The translations under genes and the position numbers were made by a program. Shown one piece after another: positions 16,411 through 25,622 of a stretch of 30,236 bases of DNA; the stretch's first letter is position 1, and each line of letters starts with the position of its first letter. The notes under the pieces were generated by a model. That model ran no database searches, had not been told where the DNA came from, and saw nothing but the letters and a program-made list of their open reading frames with translations. Origin of the DNA: a bacterium (GTDB lineage: Bacteria; UBA9089; CG2-30-40-21; SBAY01); contig JBFLYA010000021.1 of assembly GCA_040757115.1 (NCBI GenBank), positions 1 through 30,236 on the forward strand. The letters are read 5' to 3'.

Positions 16411-16665
16411 ATGTTAAAAAAAACACAGACAAAAAAAACAACTAATTGGGCCGATCCAAAACGAAGGAGAAAATGTTATTTTTGTGTGGATAAAAAGAAA
16501 GAAATTGACTATAAAGATATGGATGGTTTAAGAAGATACATATCTGAAAGAGGAAAGATTTTGAATAGACGAATTACCAAAAATTGTGCAAAACACCAGC
16601 GTTTGGTAACCAGAGCCATTAAACAAGCAAGAAATCTGGCGATTTTACCATACACTGTAGAATAG
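16411..16665 (+). CDS. rpsR: 30S ribosomal protein bS18, zinc-binding form
   Basis: 84 residues. CYFC and CAKHQR retain the cysteine/histidine ligands of the zinc-binding (C+) form of S18, which are lost in E. coli. The conserved block is [29 protein letters not shown]. The ATG at 16411 is 17 bases from the only good ribosome site (GGAGG 16389-16393), which is unusually far; an in-frame stop rules out a start further upstream apart from ATT at 16408. Confidence 0.96.
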   Translation: MLKKTQTKKTTNWADPKRRRKCYFCVDKKKEIDYKDMDGLRRYISERGKILNRRITKNCAKHQRLVTRAIKQARNLAILPYTVE

Positions 16666-16693
16666 ATTTATCCTTTTATAACGGGTAAACAGT

Positions 16694-17042
16694 ATCACAA
16701 GCATCGTACCTGTTTAGCGTGGTCAGAGAACACAAATGAATGGTAGTGACTTAGTGCGAACCCACTTCAAACACAATAAGTTGTGTAATACAAAATCAAA
16801 AATTAAATATTAAAATGCAAAATGACATATCAAATATCAAAAATCTTGACTTCGTGTTTAATTTAGTGTCTGACAAGTATTTGTGCATTTTGCTTTGTCC
16901 TTTTGCTTTGGACATTTTGATATGCGCATTAAATTCCTTGTGGAATATTTCGCACCGGTATCCTATTGTTTAACAAAGAGTTAAGTCTCAAATCAACGCA
17001 ATTTGGAACACGCTAAACACCTACAAGCATCTTGCTTGTGAT
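16694..17042. mobile_element. MITE-like element between rpsR and rplI
   Basis: The left end ATCACAAGCA...CTGTTTAGCGTG (16694-16721) is matched by inverted CACGCTAAACA...TGCTTGTGAT (17010-17042). The interior has ATGCAAAATGACATATCAAA against TTTTGATATGCGCATT. No ORF. It breaks the usual rpsF-ssb-rpsR-rplI cluster. A hairpin CAATCT-GGA-AGATTG lies just outside, at about 17056-17070. No clear target duplication seen. Confidence 0.6.
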
Positions 17043-17146
17043 TATTTTATTTCTCAATCTGGAAGATTGAACTACCTGTTACTACTCTCCGTGCTAATCA
17101 AATTATCAGTGACAGAATAATAGTTAACCAATTACCATTTAACCAA

Positions 17147-17209
17147 TTACCAGTTACCAATTACCAATTACCAGTTACCAATTACCAGTTACCAGTTACC
17201 AATTACCAG
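17147..17209 (+). repeat. 7-bp tandem array (TTACCAR)9
   Basis: Nine perfect 7-bp units TTACCAG or TTACCAA in the order G A A G A G G A G, with degenerate units before them from about 17122. Ends 17 bases before the rplI start. It matches the GGTAACT units at 11836-11863. Confidence 0.92.
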
Positions 17210-17226
17210 AATTAAGGATATAGATA

Positions 17227-17682
17227 ATGGAAGTAATATTAAAAACCGATATTACAGGAGTGGGGAAAAAAGGTGAGATTAAAAATGTGGCTGAAGGATA
17301 TGCGAGGAATTTTTTAATCCCAAAAGGATTAGGGGTGCCAGCTACAAAGAGTAATTTAGAAAAGCTCAATGAGGAGAAAAAAAGAATAGCAGTTTTCGCC
17401 CAGCGCGAAAAACAAACAGCCATAGAATTTAGTCAAAACCTTAAAAACACTACCATAACTATTACGAGAAAAGCAGGTGAGGGAAATAAAATTTTTGGCT
17501 CGGTAACTAAAGAAGACATTGTTGAAGCAGTGGCTAAAAAAGGTTTTGTAATGGATAAAAAGATGGTTGATATTCCGCAACCAATAAAACTTTTAGGCGT
17601 CTATACAATTCCAATTAAACTCCATAAAGAAGTCGAAACAGAAATAAGTCTTAGAGTAGTCCGAGAAAAAGGAGGTGAATAA
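17227..17682 (+). CDS. rplI: 50S ribosomal protein bL9
   Basis: 151 residues. The N-terminal RNA-binding domain [20 protein letters not shown] with [13 protein letters not shown] is followed by a long helix and the C-terminal domain ([17 protein letters not shown]). The length is normal. AAGGA lies 8 bases upstream of the ATG. It normally follows rpsR closely; here 560 bases of repeats lie between. Confidence 0.97.
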   Translation: MEVILKTDITGVGKKGEIKNVAEGYARNFLIPKGLGVPATKSNLEKLNEEKKRIAVFAQREKQTAIEFSQNLKNTTITITRKAGEGNKIFGSVTKEDIVEAVAKKGFVMDKKMVDIPQPIKLLGVYTIPIKLHKEVETEISLRVVREKGGE

Positions 17683-17737
17683 TAAGGTTTCACGAAATTG
17701 GTGATTGACACCGACATCCGAAATAGAAAAAAAGCCA

Positions 17738-17915
17738 CCTGTGCGATTAGACTAATTCATCGCAGAGACACAAAGGAAAAATAAATGTAAAATGTAAAAT
17801 AGGAAATGAAAAATGGGAAATTTTACTACTTCGCAAGACTCATTACCTTTCAGTTACACATTTTCATTTTACATTTCTCATTTTACATTATCCATTTTAC
17901 ATTTAACCGCACAGG
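17738..17915. mobile_element. MITE-like element between rplI and dnaB
   Basis: Ends ACCTGTGCGATTA (from 17737) and TAACCGCACAGGT (to about 17916), one mismatch. The centre has 7-bp units AAATGTA (17783-17803) facing six units of CATTTTA/CATTTCT/CATTATC (17865-17906), their reverse complement. No ORF. It ends just upstream of the dnaB ribosome site. Confidence 0.7.
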
Positions 17916-17939
17916 TTGAAAAAAAGGGAGGGGATACAA

Positions 17940-19283
17940 ATGAGTTTGCCAGAAGCAATTGCAGAAAAGATTCAACCACAATCAATCGAAGCTGAAGTAT
18001 CCGTTATCGGTGCAATGTTAATGGATAAAGATGCAATTTGTAAAGCGGTTGAGGTCTTAAGTGAAGATGCTTTTTATAAAACTACGCATCGTAAAATATA
18101 TAGTGCTATTTTAGATTTATTTGAAAGAAATGAACCAGTAGATTTAGTTACTTTAACTAATGAATTAAAGAGAAAAGGTGAGTTGGGTAATGTTGGTGGT
18201 CCACTATACCTGACCACTATCTTAAATAGTGTTCCGACAGCGGCTAATGTCGAATATTATATTCGAATTGTCAATGAAAAAGCCGTAATAAGAGGACTTA
18301 TCTCCGCGGCAACTGAGATTGTCTCTATGGCATATCAACAAACCGAAGATGTTTCACAAATGTTGGATAATGCCGAACAATTGATCTTTAACATCGTCCA
18401 GCGTAAAATAAGCCGTGATTTTGTTCATATTGGCGAAATGTTACATGATAGTTTTGAGATGATTGAAAATCTCTACGCAAAAAAGACTTATGTAACAGGC
18501 ATACCAACTGGTTTTGTGGATTTAGATATTCTTACATCAGGATTTCATCCCTCAGATTTAATTATTATTGCTGGAAGACCATCTATGGGGAAATCAAGTC
18601 TGGCGTTGAATATTGCTCAGTATGCCAGTACTCGCGAAAAGATTCCAGTTGGAATATTCAGTTTAGAGATGAGCAAAGAACAATTAGTTCAACGAACTTT
18701 ATGTTCAGAGGCAAGAGTAGATGCCCAGAAGCTAAAAACAGGTTATTTAGGAGAGGCTGATTGGCCCAAACTTACGACCGCGGCGGGAATATTAGCCGAC
18801 GCACCGCTTTACATCGATGATACCCCAGCTATCCCAATATTAGAAATAAGGGCTAAGGCACGAAGACTTAAAGCAAAATATAACATCGGCTTAATTTTAG
18901 TCGATTATTTACAACTTGTTCAAGGCAGGATGCAGATTGATAATCGCCAACAGGAAATATCCGAAATATCTCGCTCTCTGAAATCTTTAGCCAGAGAATT
19001 AAATATCCCGATAATAGCCTTATCTCAACTTTCACGAGAGGTAGAAAAACGAGGTGATAGAAAACCACAATTATCTGATTTACGCGAATCAGGGGCGATT
19101 GAACAGGATGCAGATGTGGTAGCATTTGTCTATCGCGAAGAATACTACAAACCTACTCCTGAAAATGAAGGGATAGCAGAAGTAATCATTGGGAAACAAC
19201 GCAATGGTCCTATTGGAACGGTAAAATTAGCCTTTATAAAAAAATATACTCGATTTGAAAACCTCGCAAAGGTAGAAGAATGA
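17940..19283 (+). CDS. dnaB: replicative DNA helicase DnaB
   Basis: 447 residues from ATG 17940, with GGGAGGGGA upstream. The N-terminal primase-binding domain is at about 12-115, and the RecA-like C-terminal domain follows with Walker A GRPSMGKSS (212-220), LEMSKEQL, Walker B LILVDYLQL at about 318, LSQLSREVEKR and the C-terminal GKQRNGPIGTVKLAF. It unwinds DNA at the replication fork. No intein. The stop overlaps the next ATG (ATGA). Confidence 0.97.
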   Translation: MSLPEAIAEKIQPQSIEAEVSVIGAMLMDKDAICKAVEVLSEDAFYKTTHRKIYSAILDLFERNEPVDLVTLTNELKRKGELGNVGGPLYLTTILNSVPTAANVEYYIRIVNEKAVIRGLISAATEIVSMAYQQTEDVSQMLDNAEQLIFNIVQRKISRDFVHIGEMLHDSFEMIENLYAKKTYVTGIPTGFVDLDILTSGFHPSDLIIIAGRPSMGKSSLALNIAQYASTREKIPVGIFSLEMSKEQLVQRTLCSEARVDAQKLKTGYLGEADWPKLTTAAGILADAPLYIDDTPAIPILEIRAKARRLKAKYNIGLILVDYLQLVQGRMQIDNRQQEISEISRSLKSLARELNIPIIALSQLSREVEKRGDRKPQLSDLRESGAIEQDADVVAFVYREEYYKPTPENEGIAEVIIGKQRNGPIGTVKLAFIKKYTRFENLAKVEE

Positions 19284-20029
19284 AAAAAAGAATCTACTGT
19301 TTCCTTGAGGAAATTGGTGGAATGAGTCTTCTCTTGCCACAAATTATCATTCAAATATTTAAACCACCATTTAGACCTAAATATATCATACACCAATTAG
19401 TTGAAATTGGGGTAAATACCTTACCCATAGTTAGTCTTATGTCATTATTTGTTGGAATGGTTTTAGCTTACCTGGCATATCTTCAGTTTAAATTAGTTGA
19501 ATTTGAAATGTATACCGGCAGTTTAGTTGGTGCGTCTATGGTTATGGAATTAGGGCCGGTATTAACCGCGATTATCGTTGCAGGAAGAATTGGCGCCGCT
19601 ACTGCCGCTGAAATAGGCAGTATGAAAGTAACCGAGCAAATTGATGCACTCTATACCCTGGCAGTTAATCCAATTAAATACTTAGCGGCACCCAGATTTT
19701 TAGCCGCGATTATTATGCTCCCATTACTAACTATATTTGCTGATATTATTGGGATGTTTGGTGGATATATGATTGGCGTGTGGCAGTTTGGAATCCAACA
19801 TTCCGTTTATATTAACAAAACACTTGACTTTTTAGCCCCAGATGATATAATATGTGGGTTGATAAAAACTATGTTCTTTGGAGCAATGATTGTTCTTGTC
19901 AGTTGTTACAAAGGCTTTACGACCTATGGTGGGGCGGAAGGGGTTGGAAAGGCAACGACTTCCGCCGTCGTTATCTCAATCGTGCTTATCTTAGTGATGG
20001 ATTATTTCTTAACCATTGTGCTTTTTTAA
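19280..20029 (+). CDS. mlaE: MlaE-type lipid ABC transporter permease
   Basis: 249 residues, five to six membrane segments. The family block is YTGSLVGASMVMELGPVLTA followed by AGRIGAATAAEIGSMKVTEQIDAL. It is the membrane part of the MCE/Mla system, which moves phospholipids between inner and outer membrane. It overlaps dnaB by 4 bases and is followed by the ATPase and the MCE protein. Confidence 0.94.
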   Translation: MKKRIYCFLEEIGGMSLLLPQIIIQIFKPPFRPKYIIHQLVEIGVNTLPIVSLMSLFVGMVLAYLAYLQFKLVEFEMYTGSLVGASMVMELGPVLTAIIVAGRIGAATAAEIGSMKVTEQIDALYTLAVNPIKYLAAPRFLAAIIMLPLLTIFADIIGMFGGYMIGVWQFGIQHSVYINKTLDFLAPDDIICGLIKTMFFGAMIVLVSCYKGFTTYGGAEGVGKATTSAVVISIVLILVMDYFLTIVLF

Positions 20030-20068
20030 TTACATCCAACTACAAATATCAAAAGTGGAGAGGTAAGG

Positions 20069-20815
20069 ATGATTCTTATTACTGATTTATGGAAGAACTT
20101 TGGGGAAACTCAAGTTTTAAAAGGTGTTAATATCCAGATAAATAAAGGTGAAGTCATTGTCATTATTGGCAGAAGTGGCTGTGGAAAAAGTGTTCTCTTA
20201 AAACATATCATCGGTATTCTAAAACCTGATAAAGGTAAAATAGAAATTTTTGGTAAAGATATTGCGAAAGTTAAGGAAAATGAATTAAATCAAATCAGGA
20301 GAAAGTTTGGCATGCTTTTTCAAGGTGCGGCATTGTTTGACTCGCTAACCGTGCGGGAAAATGTGGGCTTTTTCTTAGATGAACATACTAAATTAAATAA
20401 TGCGACTATCTCAAAGATAGTTTCTGAAAAACTAAAACTTGTAGGTCTGTCTGGGGTAGAAAATTTAATGCCTTGCGATTTAAGTGGTGGTATGAAAAAA
20501 AGGGTTGGATTAGCCAGAGCGATTGCCGCAGACCCTGAAATTATCCTCTATGATGAACCAACAACAGGTATTGACCCAATTATGGCAACGGCAATAAATG
20601 GATTAATTAAAGACCTTCAGGCAAAACTATCATTAACTTCTATTGTTGTTACCCATGATATGACTTCCGCATATCAAATTGCGGATAGGATTGCAATGTT
20701 AGAAGATGGAAAGATTATTGAAGATGGAACACCTGAAGAAATAAGAAATACCAAAAAACCTGTTGTTAAACAATTCATTACAGGAGGAAAACCAATAAAT
20801 GGAGTATTGGAGTGA
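20069..20815 (+). CDS. mlaF: MlaF-type lipid ABC transporter ATPase
   Basis: 248 residues. Walker A is GRSGCGKS (about 34-41), signature LSGGMKKRVGLARA, Walker B IILYDEPT, then DP at the D-loop and the switch His in VVTHDM. It powers the MlaE permease. The ribosome site AGGTAAGG lies just before the ATG. It lies 39 bases after mlaE and six bases before mlaD. Confidence 0.95.
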   Translation: MILITDLWKNFGETQVLKGVNIQINKGEVIVIIGRSGCGKSVLLKHIIGILKPDKGKIEIFGKDIAKVKENELNQIRRKFGMLFQGAALFDSLTVRENVGFFLDEHTKLNNATISKIVSEKLKLVGLSGVENLMPCDLSGGMKKRVGLARAIAADPEIILYDEPTTGIDPIMATAINGLIKDLQAKLSLTSIVVTHDMTSAYQIADRIAMLEDGKIIEDGTPEEIRNTKKPVVKQFITGGKPINGVLE

Positions 20816-20821
20816 AGATAA

Positions 20822-21778
20822 ATGAAAATAAGTCCTGAATTAAAAGTTGGAATTATGGTCACTGTCGCATTAACTATTTTAGGCATATTAATTATCGTTG
20901 CCAGTGGACCATATTTTTTCTACAAAGGATACTTAATACGCGTCCATTTTGACTATGTTAGTGGTTTAGATGCGGGTGCACCAGTAAGATTAGCCGGGAT
21001 GGAAGTTGGTGAAGTAAAAGACCTTAAATTAGTTAATGAGAAGATTGAAGTAACATTAAAATTAAACCACACGGCTCAAATTAGAAGTGATTCGCAGGTT
21101 ACAATAAATTCCCTCGGTATTGTTGGAGAAAAATATGTGGAAATTACTCGGGGAACACCTCAAGGTAAAATTCTTAAATCAGAAAGTGTAATTCAGGGAA
21201 TAAATCCGGTGAATGTAGAAGAAATGCTTAATAGAACAGAGGCTGTCGTTTATAAATCAGAGAAAATAATTGCTTTTCTGGATAAAATGTTAGGCGGAGA
21301 AGAACTCTGGGTAGAACTTGATAAAATCATTAAAAATATCTCTATTTTTACCATTACCCTGAATGAATTAGTAGTTGAAAATAAAGATGAATTAAATTCA
21401 ACGATTAAAGACCTCCACGCAATCTGTGCCTCATTAAAAAAGATAATTAAAGAAAATAGTGAGGATGTTAAAATAACTACCGAGAAACTTAAGCAAACCA
21501 CAATTCAATTAAATAAAACCGTCGAGAATATAAACAATACTGTGCTTGGAACAAAAAAGGATATAACTAATACATTTACAGAATTAAGTCAAACCATAGT
21601 TTCTCTCCAGAATATACTTGAAAAAGTAGAAAAAGGAGAAGGTAGTCTGGGTAAATTATTAGCTGATGAAGAAATCGCTAATCGTCTCACAAACGCCTCT
21701 AAAAACATAGAAGAACTAACATTGGATTTAAAAAAACATCCATGGAAATTATTACAAAAAGGGGGGACGACTAAATGA
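20822..21778 (+). CDS. mlaD: MlaD-type MCE-domain substrate-binding protein
   Basis: 318 residues. One N-terminal membrane helix (about 10-35) is followed by the MCE domain (about 38-120: VSGLDAGAPVRLAGMEVGEV and NSLGIVGEKYVEI). A long helical coiled-coil tail follows, rich in T, N, L and I (about 130-290), longer than in E. coli MlaD. It binds lipid in the periplasm. It overlaps the next gene by 4 bases. Confidence 0.93.
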   Translation: MKISPELKVGIMVTVALTILGILIIVASGPYFFYKGYLIRVHFDYVSGLDAGAPVRLAGMEVGEVKDLKLVNEKIEVTLKLNHTAQIRSDSQVTINSLGIVGEKYVEITRGTPQGKILKSESVIQGINPVNVEEMLNRTEAVVYKSEKIIAFLDKMLGGEELWVELDKIIKNISIFTITLNELVVENKDELNSTIKDLHAICASLKKIIKENSEDVKITTEKLKQTTIQLNKTVENINNTVLGTKKDITNTFTELSQTIVSLQNILEKVEKGEGSLGKLLADEEIANRLTNASKNIEELTLDLKKHPWKLLQKGGTTK

Positions 21779-22674
21779 AAAAGATAATCTTTGGGCAACG
21801 GCTCATTTTCGCTCTTTTTTCCGTGATTCCTCTGGTAACACTAATAAATACTTCTGTGGCAAATGCCTATGTGCAAATCTCAGATTTTTGTGGAAACTAT
21901 AATATTAATATTAATGGATTAAAAGGAACTTTGCAATTAATCCTGTGCTTGGAGGAAAAGGATTACAATCTTCAAGGCACATATACTAATGATAGTGAAC
22001 AAATCTTTCAAGTCAAAGGGTTCACAGGACATCTTAATCAGAGTATTCCATTGCATAAAATTACTTTCTATATTGATTTTCCACAAAATAGGCAAATGTT
22101 TGAAGGATATTTAATGTGTGAGAGCAGGGATGCTATTGCTGGATATACGATTGAGAAGAAAGTCCCTGTAGGATTCTATGCAATTAAAATGCCAAAATAT
22201 CAAATGCCAGAAGAAAAACAGCAGAAAAAATCATTTCTGCAAAAACCAATAAAAGATAAACTTTCAGACTTAAAATATATCTTAAAGGATATACGATATG
22301 CAATCCTAATCTATAATGGTCAACATCATCGTCAGGCTAAATTAGGATTTATATGGGATGAAAGGACACAAAAGCAAATTGCATATACTGATGGTAAAGA
22401 TGTAATGACACAACTACTCCAACGCACCGATAAAAATGGCTTAACTAATACTACTGAGGCACAATTTGGCCCATATTTCCATGAGTTTCGCATAAATCCA
22501 TTTACTTTAGGAAACACGATTCACATCGTTGATTCACCTCTACCAATTAAAGAAATCATTACCTCAGCTGAAAACTATGATTGGATTTTTAATGTCCGCA
22601 CTTCTGAATTTAGAGCAGGCGGAGAGGTAGTTTTACCTGATGATATTTCCGAACACTCTTTACAGGATTTTTAA
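21775..22674 (+). CDS. secreted protein of Mla operon with pseudopilin-like C-terminal domain
   Basis: 299 residues. It has a signal peptide (FALFSVIPLVTLINTSVANA). Residues 33-140 look beta-rich and unassigned. From about residue 165 the pattern LKDIRYAILIYNGQHH...TDKNGLTN...FGPYFHEFRINPF...YDWIFNVRTSEFRAG follows the globular part of type II secretion pseudopilins (aligned by eye), but without the N-terminal pilin helix. By overlap with mlaD it is co-expressed with the lipid transporter and probably periplasmic; no known Mla component matches it. It ends 7 bases before element E4. Confidence 0.7.
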   Translation: MKKIIFGQRLIFALFSVIPLVTLINTSVANAYVQISDFCGNYNININGLKGTLQLILCLEEKDYNLQGTYTNDSEQIFQVKGFTGHLNQSIPLHKITFYIDFPQNRQMFEGYLMCESRDAIAGYTIEKKVPVGFYAIKMPKYQMPEEKQQKKSFLQKPIKDKLSDLKYILKDIRYAILIYNGQHHRQAKLGFIWDERTQKQIAYTDGKDVMTQLLQRTDKNGLTNTTEAQFGPYFHEFRINPFTLGNTIHIVDSPLPIKEIITSAENYDWIFNVRTSEFRAGGEVVLPDDISEHSLQDF

Positions 22675-22681
22675 AAATGGG

Positions 22682-22882
22682 GTAATTGTTCACCGCCCAG
22701 ACGCAGAGAAACAGAGAAGACATAGAAATAAAGTAACTATTCAGCCACTGATTAACACGGATTAGCACGGATAAAAAAATAAAATCAGTGTTTCATCTGT
22801 GTCCATCTGTGGCTGAATAGTTACCAATAGATTTTAATTTTTTCTCTGCGTCTCTGCGGTAAAAGATTACCTGAACGGTTAC
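22682..22882. mobile_element. GTAAC-type element E4 with 8-bp target duplication
   Basis: Ends GTAATTGTTCACC (22682) and CCTGAACGGTTAC (to 22882). AAAATGGG is duplicated at 22674-22681 and 22883-22890. The right copy contains the ATG of the DUF4416 gene, so the insertion separated that start codon from its original upstream sequence. A second element (GTAACTATTCAGCC to GGCTGAATAGTTAC, 22733-22824) is nested inside. Confidence 0.92.
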
Positions 22883-22885
22883 AAA

Positions 22886-23413
22886 ATGGGTGAGATTAAA
22901 TTACCAAAGCCAGTAAAATTAATCGTGGGAATGATTTCCGGGGATAATAAATTATTTGAATTGGCACAACAAAAATTAATGGAACGGTTTGGTGAAGTTG
23001 ATTTTTTTAGTCAGATTTTACCATTTGACTCTACAAATTATTATTGTCAGGAAATGGGAATAAGTCTAAAGAGGAAATTTATTAGTTTTGCCATCTTAAT
23101 TGACCCCGGTCAACTTCCAGACATTAAAATTTTTACTAATTTAACTGAAAAAGAATTTAGTTTTGATTCAAAACGAAGGATTAATCTTGACCCCGGCTAC
23201 ATTTCCCTGTCAAAACTGGTGTTAGCGACAACTAAAGATTATCAACATCGTATTTACCTGCGTGATGGGATTTATGGTGAGGTAACATTACGATTCAAAT
23301 CAAAAGGATTTCAAAACTGGGAATGGACATATCCGGATTATAGAACTGAGACTTACCAAAGGATATTTTTGGAGATACGGAAATTGTATGTTGAACAATT
23401 GAAAAGTAGGTAA
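22886..23413 (+). CDS. DUF4416 family protein
   Basis: 175 residues matching the DUF4416 pattern: N-terminal KPVKLIVGMISGD, then FFSQILPFDSTNYYCQEMG, INLDPGYISLSKLVLATTKDYQHRIYL and WTYPDYRTETY. The function is unknown; some relatives are called GTP-binding, but no P-loop is seen here. Both ends were set by mobile elements: the ATG lies in the target duplication of E4, with no ribosome site visible (an AGGA lies before E4 instead), and the stop TAA is the second to fourth base of E5. Without E5 the gene would end SS-TAG rather than SR-TAA. Confidence 0.88.
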   Translation: MGEIKLPKPVKLIVGMISGDNKLFELAQQKLMERFGEVDFFSQILPFDSTNYYCQEMGISLKRKFISFAILIDPGQLPDIKIFTNLTEKEFSFDSKRRINLDPGYISLSKLVLATTKDYQHRIYLRDGIYGEVTLRFKSKGFQNWEWTYPDYRTETYQRIFLEIRKLYVEQLKSR

Positions 23414-23567
23414 CCGTTCAGGTAGTCTGGTATCTGGGTGTCTAAGTGTCTGGGTTACATAGACTACCAGACACATAGACACCCTTTACGCAAAATTGTA
23501 GGATTTGTTACTATCCTGATTTCCTGGATGTTAACTGATTGCTGATACCTGATGGCTGAACGCTTAC
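23410..23567. mobile_element. GTAAC-type element E5 with 8-bp target duplication
   Basis: Ends GTAACCGTTCAGG (23410) and GGCTGAACGCTTAC (to 23567). AAAAGTAG is duplicated at 23402-23409 and 23568-23575. The interior (GGTGTCTAAGTGTCTGG against CCAGACACATAGACACC) is unrelated to that of E1 or E4. No ORF. Confidence 0.92.
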
Positions 23568-23613
23568 AAAAGTAGTTAGCGATGAGGAATATTCCTTTCA
23601 GGAGATATGGAAA

Positions 23614-24672
23614 ATGTTATATGGTATCATCTTAGCCGGTGGGTATGGTGAACGATTTTGGCCAAAAAGTCAACCTGATACCCCAAAACAATTATTATCA
23701 ATTACCAGTAAAAAAACATTATTAGAAGAAACACTGGATAGAATCGCAGATTTAATTCCTCGCGAGAGAATATTAATTGTAACAAATAGGACTATCGGAG
23801 ATAAAATTTTATCGGCAACCCCTGCCCTGACGATGAATAACATTATCGCAGAACCAATGCGTAAAAATACTGCTCCAGCAATTGCATTAGCCACTTTATA
23901 TCTAAAAAATAAAGATAAAGAGGCGGTGATGGCGGTCTTACCCGCAGACCATTTTATTCCGGATAAAGAAAGATTCTTAAAAATTCTGTCCATTGCTTAT
24001 GAAGTGGCTAAAGAGAAAAAAGACCTTGTAACCTTTGGAATTAAACCAACAAGACCTGAAACCGGATACGGCTATATAGAAGTGGGAAAAAAAGTAGCCA
24101 CACAAAATGGCATCTCGACTTATGAGGTCATCTCATTTAGAGAAAAACCTGACCTAAATACAGCAAAAGAATTCCTTGCAAAAGGAAATTACCTGTGGAA
24201 CAGTGGAATGTTTATCTGGCATATCCAAACAATCCTTGATGCCTTTTCTAACCTTATGCCAGACTTATACTCAAAATTAATGAAAGTTGAAAATGACCTG
24301 AAAGTAGAAGAATTTTATCAAGGGGTAGAAAATATCTCCATAGATTTTGGAATAATGGAAAAGGCTAAAAATATCTTGATGATTGAAGGAGATTTTATCT
24401 GGGACGATGTGGGTTCCTGGAGGGCATTAGAAAGGATATATTCTCAAGATGAGAATAAAAATGTAATTTTAGGCAATCACATCGGAATTGATACTCAAAA
24501 TTGTATTGTTATGGCTGAGGAAAAATTAGTCGCTACAATTGGAATCTCTGATTTAATTGTAGTCAGCACAAAAGAAGCAACCTTTATCTGTCCAAAACAA
24601 AGGGCAGAAGAAGTAAAAAAAATAGTCGAGAAATTAAAAAATGGAGGTAAATTATGTCAGAAAGATGTTTAA
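23614..24672 (+). CDS. manC: mannose-1-phosphate guanylyltransferase
   Basis: Makes GDP-mannose from mannose-1-phosphate and GTP. 352 residues, the single-domain form without the isomerase part. The nucleotide-binding loop GGYGERFWPKS is at about 9-19, followed by AEPMRKNTAPAIAL, VLPADHFI, TGYGYIE, FREKPD, WNSGMFIW and WDDVGSW. AGGAG lies 9 bases before the ATG. It overlaps gmd by 19 bases. Confidence 0.94.
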   Translation: MLYGIILAGGYGERFWPKSQPDTPKQLLSITSKKTLLEETLDRIADLIPRERILIVTNRTIGDKILSATPALTMNNIIAEPMRKNTAPAIALATLYLKNKDKEAVMAVLPADHFIPDKERFLKILSIAYEVAKEKKDLVTFGIKPTRPETGYGYIEVGKKVATQNGISTYEVISFREKPDLNTAKEFLAKGNYLWNSGMFIWHIQTILDAFSNLMPDLYSKLMKVENDLKVEEFYQGVENISIDFGIMEKAKNILMIEGDFIWDDVGSWRALERIYSQDENKNVILGNHIGIDTQNCIVMAEEKLVATIGISDLIVVSTKEATFICPKQRAEEVKKIVEKLKNGGKLCQKDV

Positions 24673-25622
24673 TTACGGGTATCACAGGATTTGCAGGGAG
24701 TTATTTAGCTGATTTCTTGCTTGAAAAAGGAAATGTCGAAATTTATGGGATTAAAAGATGGCGTAGTCGAATGGAAACCATTGAGCATATTAAAGATAAA
24801 ATAACACTAATCGAATGTGATTTAAGAGATGCAACATCAGTTCTCAATTGTATTGAAGAAATGCAACCTGATAAAATCTTCCATTTAGCCGCTCAAAGTT
24901 TTGTTCCTACTTCATGGCTGGCACCTACTGAAACCTTAATGACTAATATCTTAAGCACTTTAAATATATTTGAGGCGGTGCGTAAAGCTCATTTAACTCA
25001 TACAAGAATTCAAATTGCCGGCTCTTCTGAAGAATATGGAATGGTTTATGAGGATGAAGTCCCTATCAAAGAAACTAATCCTCTAAGACCTTTAAGCCCT
25101 TATGGTGTCAGTAAAGTAGCTCATGATTTATTAGGATACCAATATTATATGAGTTATAATCTCTATATTGTAAGAACAAGGGGATTTAATCATAGTGGTC
25201 CTCGAAGAGGTGAGGTATTTGTAGAAGCAGATTTTGCTAAACAAATTGCTGAGATAGAGAAGGGATTAAAAGAACCAATTATATATGTAGGAAATCTTGA
25301 GGCAAAAAGAGATTTTACGGATGTGCGGGATATGGCTAAGGGATATTGGTTATCACTTGAGAAATGTGACCCCGGCGATGTCTATAATATCTGCTCTGGA
25401 AAGGCGTATGGCATAGAAGAGGTTTTAGATATGTTACTTTCTCTTTCTACGGTAAAAGTGGAAGTAAAACAAGATCCCTCGCGAATGCGTCCTTCTGATG
25501 TTCCGATATTATTAGGAGATTTCACTAAATTTAGAGAAAAGACCGGTTGGCAACCAACTATCCCTTTTGAAAAAACACTTAAAGATATATTAAACTACTG
25601 GCGTGAATATTATCAGGTTTAG
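24654..25622 (+). CDS. gmd: GDP-mannose 4,6-dehydratase (SDR family)
   Basis: 322 residues. The NAD(P) loop is GITGFAGSYL (about 7-16), with HLAAQSFVPTSW, the catalytic SSEEYG and YGVSK with Tyr/Lys, RGFNHSGPRRGE, and RDFTDVRDMAKGYW near the C-terminus. Coupled to manC it directs mannose to deoxyhexoses (such as rhamnose or fucose types) for surface polysaccharide. It could instead be the related 4-keto-6-deoxy reductase; SSEEYG and the GDP-sugar context favour the dehydratase. Confidence 0.85.
   Translation: MSERCLITGITGFAGSYLADFLLEKGNVEIYGIKRWRSRMETIEHIKDKITLIECDLRDATSVLNCIEEMQPDKIFHLAAQSFVPTSWLAPTETLMTNILSTLNIFEAVRKAHLTHTRIQIAGSSEEYGMVYEDEVPIKETNPLRPLSPYGVSKVAHDLLGYQYYMSYNLYIVRTRGFNHSGPRRGEVFVEADFAKQIAEIEKGLKEPIIYVGNLEAKRDFTDVRDMAKGYWLSLEKCDPGDVYNICSGKAYGIEEVLDMLLSLSTVKVEVKQDPSRMRPSDVPILLGDFTKFREKTGWQPTIPFEKTLKDILNYWREYYQV

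Noticed and set aside
22682-23567. Composite transposon carrying DUF4416
   Set aside because: E4 and E5 each have their own different 8-bp duplication, so they entered separately; joint movement is only a possibility.
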